Of a stretch of DNA of 6,749 bases, positions 5,064 through 6,749 are shown piece by piece. Positions within the stretch are counted from its first letter, which is position 1. Each line of letters opens with the position of its first letter. The translations under genes and the position numbers were made by a program. The notes under the pieces were generated by a model. The model saw only the letters and a list, made by a program, of their open reading frames with translations. It made no database searches and was not told the origin of the DNA. Source of the stretch: Gemmatimonadota bacterium (GTDB taxonomy: Bacteria > Gemmatimonadota > Gemmatimonadetes > Palauibacterales > Palauibacteraceae); the NCBI GenBank assembly GCA_023554435.1, contig JAMJQV010000037.1, positions 1 through 6,749 of the forward strand, read 5' to 3'.

Positions 5064-5696
5064 ATGGCACGTTATACGGGTCCGGTTTGCAGGCTATGCC
5101 GGAGGGAAAACGAGAAGCTGTTTCTGAAGGGAAAGCGCTGCTTCACCGAGAAGTGCGCGCTCGAACGCAAGGCGTATCCGCCGGGCCAGCATGGCACCGG
5201 AAGGCGGCGCAGGCGTTCGTCCGAGTACGCTACCCAGCTGCGTGAGAAGCAGAAGGTGAAGCGCATCTACGGGGTCGGAGAGAAGCAGTTCCGCACGCTG
5301 TTTACGAAGGCGGCCCGGGTGAAGGGTATCACGGGTGAGAACCTGCTGATCTCGCTCGAGGCCCGTCTGGACAACATCGTCTACCGGCTCGGGTTCGCGC
5401 CCTCCCGCAAGGCTGCGCGCCAGCTCGTCAGACATCGTCACGTTCGCGTGGATGGTGCCGCCGTGGACATTCCGAGCTTCCAGGTGTCGCCGGGGCAGGA
5501 GATCTCGATCGCCCCCGCCGCGCAGGATACGCCGGTGGTGCGTGAGGCGATGGAGGACAAAAAGGGCAAGGATCAGCTCAGCTGGCTGGGTGTCGATTAC
5601 GACAACTACACGGGCCGCATGCTCGAGCAGCCAAGCCGAGCGGACATCCCGCTCGCCGTTCAGGAGCAGCTGATCGTCGAGCTGTACAGCAAGTAA
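5064..5696 (+). CDS. rpsD: 30S ribosomal protein uS4, zinc-binding form
   Basis: Primary 16S rRNA-binding protein that starts 5'-domain assembly and helps form the mRNA entry channel. The product is 210 residues (family about 200-210). The N-terminus has four cysteines, Cys9, Cys12, Cys26 and Cys31, with the spacing of the zinc-binding Thermus S4; E. coli S4 lacks this site. Next is the conserved ERKAYPPGQHG (34-44), then the S4 RNA-binding domain with LEARLDNIVYRLGF (98-111), SRKAARQLVRHRHVRVDG (114-131), and the C-terminal DIPLAVQEQLIVELYSK. The stop TAA (5694-5696) is directly followed by in-frame TAG (5697-5699), a tandem stop. In E. coli S4 represses its own operon; here it sits in the same position between rpsK and rpoA, so autoregulation is plausible but unproven. 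Confidence 0.98.
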   Translation: MARYTGPVCRLCRRENEKLFLKGKRCFTEKCALERKAYPPGQHGTGRRRRRSSEYATQLREKQKVKRIYGVGEKQFRTLFTKAARVKGITGENLLISLEARLDNIVYRLGFAPSRKAARQLVRHRHVRVDGAAVDIPSFQVSPGQEISIAPAAQDTPVVREAMEDKKGKDQLSWLGVDYDNYTGRMLEQPSRADIPLAVQEQLIVELYSK

Positions 5697-5712
5697 TAGA
5701 GGCGAAACGCAC

Positions 5713-6749
5713 ATGTCAGCAGGGCTAGATCTTACAGGACTCGTGCTGCCGGGCACCGTCGAGGAACAAAGCAGTTCCGACGACGGCCGCCGAGCGGAAT
5801 ACGTACTGCAGCCGCTGGAGAGAGGTTTCGGCCACACGGTCGGGAACTCGATTCGTCGGGTGTTGCTGTCGTCTCTTCCGGGGTGCGCTATCTGGGCGTT
5901 CCGGGCCGATGGCGTCCAGCACGAGCACCAGACGATTCCGGGTGTGGTGGAGGACATCCACCAGGTGATCCAGAAGCTCAAGAAGCTCGTCGTCGTGCTC
6001 GATCCGGGCATCGATGAGGCGAAGCTGGAGCTTGCCGTGTCCAAGGCGGGACGGGTCACAGCCGCGATGATCGGAAGCGTGTCGGGTGTCACGATCGTGA
6101 ACTCCGACGAGCCGCTGTTCACGCTCCAGGACGATCTGCCGGAGGGACGTCCGCTCAACCTGGACTTCTGGGTGAACCGTGGTCGCGGGTTCGTGGTGGC
6201 CGAACAGCACGAACGGCCGGAGGATGCGCCGGTGGACCTGATCCGAATCGACTCGGTCTACAATCCGGTGGTTCGGGCCAATTTCCAGGTCCAGGAGACG
6301 AGAGTCGGCCAGCGGACGGACTTCGATCGCCTCACGGTGCAGGTCGAGACGAATGGCTCGCTGAATCCGGGGGACGCGATCGCCTACGCTGCGGAGATCG
6401 CCAGGCTGCACCTTCAGTACCTGACCGGGTTCGGATCCGGGAACGGTGGTGCGGCGCCCGAGGTGGGCGGCCCGGCGGGACGCACGGCGGTAGACGGTGG
6501 GATGACGGCTCTGCTCGAGTCGCCGTTGGAAGCGTTCGACGGCATCTCGATTCGCTCCAGGAACAACCTGGACAAGGCCGACATCCGCACGCTACTGGAC
6601 ATCGTCGTCCGATCTCGCGACGATATCCTGGCCGTGCCTTCGTTCGGCGAGAAGTCGCTGGGAGAGATTGCCGAGGTCCTGGCGCTCAACGGTCTCCGAT
6701 TCGGGATGGCCATCGAGCGGGACGACGGGGGCGATCTGTGGATCGTAGA
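5713..6749 (+). CDS. rpoA: RNA polymerase alpha subunit, 3' end cut by window edge
   Basis: Alpha subunit: its N-terminal domain dimerises and scaffolds beta and beta', its C-terminal domain binds UP elements and activators. The frame is open from ATG 5713 to the window end, 345 codons, no stop seen. Residues 1-28 are a variable lead. PLERGFGHTVGNSIRRVLLSS (34-54) contains Arg49, the equivalent of E. coli R45 needed for assembly; NRGRGFVVAEQ (155-165) and RTDFDRLTVQVETNGS (201-216) follow. A Gly-rich linker occupies about 241-265. The C-terminal domain (about 272-335) contains IRSRNNL (280-286) and FGEKSLGEI (311-319). By comparison with E. coli only a short tail should be missing. AGAGG at 5698-5702 lies 10 bases before the ATG. 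rplQ would be expected next. Confidence 0.98.
   Translation, partial: MSAGLDLTGLVLPGTVEEQSSSDDGRRAEYVLQPLERGFGHTVGNSIRRVLLSSLPGCAIWAFRADGVQHEHQTIPGVVEDIHQVIQKLKKLVVVLDPGIDEAKLELAVSKAGRVTAAMIGSVSGVTIVNSDEPLFTLQDDLPEGRPLNLDFWVNRGRGFVVAEQHERPEDAPVDLIRIDSVYNPVVRANFQVQETRVGQRTDFDRLTVQVETNGSLNPGDAIAYAAEIARLHLQYLTGFGSGNGGAAPEVGGPAGRTAVDGGMTALLESPLEAFDGISIRSRNNLDKADIRTLLDIVVRSRDDILAVPSFGEKSLGEIAEVLALNGLRFGMAIERDDGGDLWIV

Noticed and set aside
4000..5070. 356-codon open frame on the minus strand
   Set aside because: It runs antisense through rpmJ, rpsM and rpsK, all highly conserved; its translation resembles no family I know and is basic, low-quality shadow sequence.
5094..6158. 354-codon open frame on the minus strand
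   Set aside because: It is antisense to rpsD and rpoA and rich in Ser/Arg/Pro as expected for a GC-rich shadow; no motif is seen.

Overview
The window is a stretch of the conserved bacterial ribosomal-protein cluster. It covers the end of the spc operon and the alpha operon, all on the + strand. Visible order: rpsE (5' truncated) - rpmD - rplO - secY - adk - map - infA - rpmJ - rpsM - rpsK - rpsD - rpoA (3' truncated). No RNA gene, mobile element, CRISPR array or cargo gene was seen. No gap exceeds 76 bases. I found no undescribed system; the findings are small regulatory and sequence-variant observations.

Organism: the DNA is clearly GC-rich (by eye a little over 60%). It is a bacterium with adk and map between secY and infA, and with rpsD between rpsK and rpoA. 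This order occurs in Actinobacteria and several other phyla; Bacillus has rpsD elsewhere, and E. coli has no adk-map-infA here. SecY (central cytoplasmic loop, and PGVKPG instead of PGIRPG) and the methionine aminopeptidase active-site surroundings remind me of Gemmatimonadota or a neighbouring candidate phylum. That placement is from memory and low confidence.

Layout: 1-2413 carries uS5, uL30, uL15 and SecY, with an 8-base overlap, a 4-base gap and a 1-base gap between genes, so translational coupling is likely. 2439-3989 carries adenylate kinase, type I methionine aminopeptidase and IF-1, with a 4-base overlap and a 1-base gap. 3990-4065 is the largest gap and holds a possible sigma70-type promoter. 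4066-4182 is the small bL36 gene. 4183-4242 can fold into a hairpin just before rpsM. 4243-6749 carries uS13, uS11, uS4 and RNA polymerase alpha, which reads to the window edge with essentially its whole C-terminal domain.

The genes combine ribosome assembly (uS5, uL30, uL15, bL36, uS13, uS11, uS4), translation initiation (IF-1), N-terminal methionine removal (Map), adenylate balance (Adk), membrane protein export (SecY) and transcription (RpoA). Five of the eleven visible starts are not ATG: GTG for rpmD, adk, map and rpsK, and TTG for infA.
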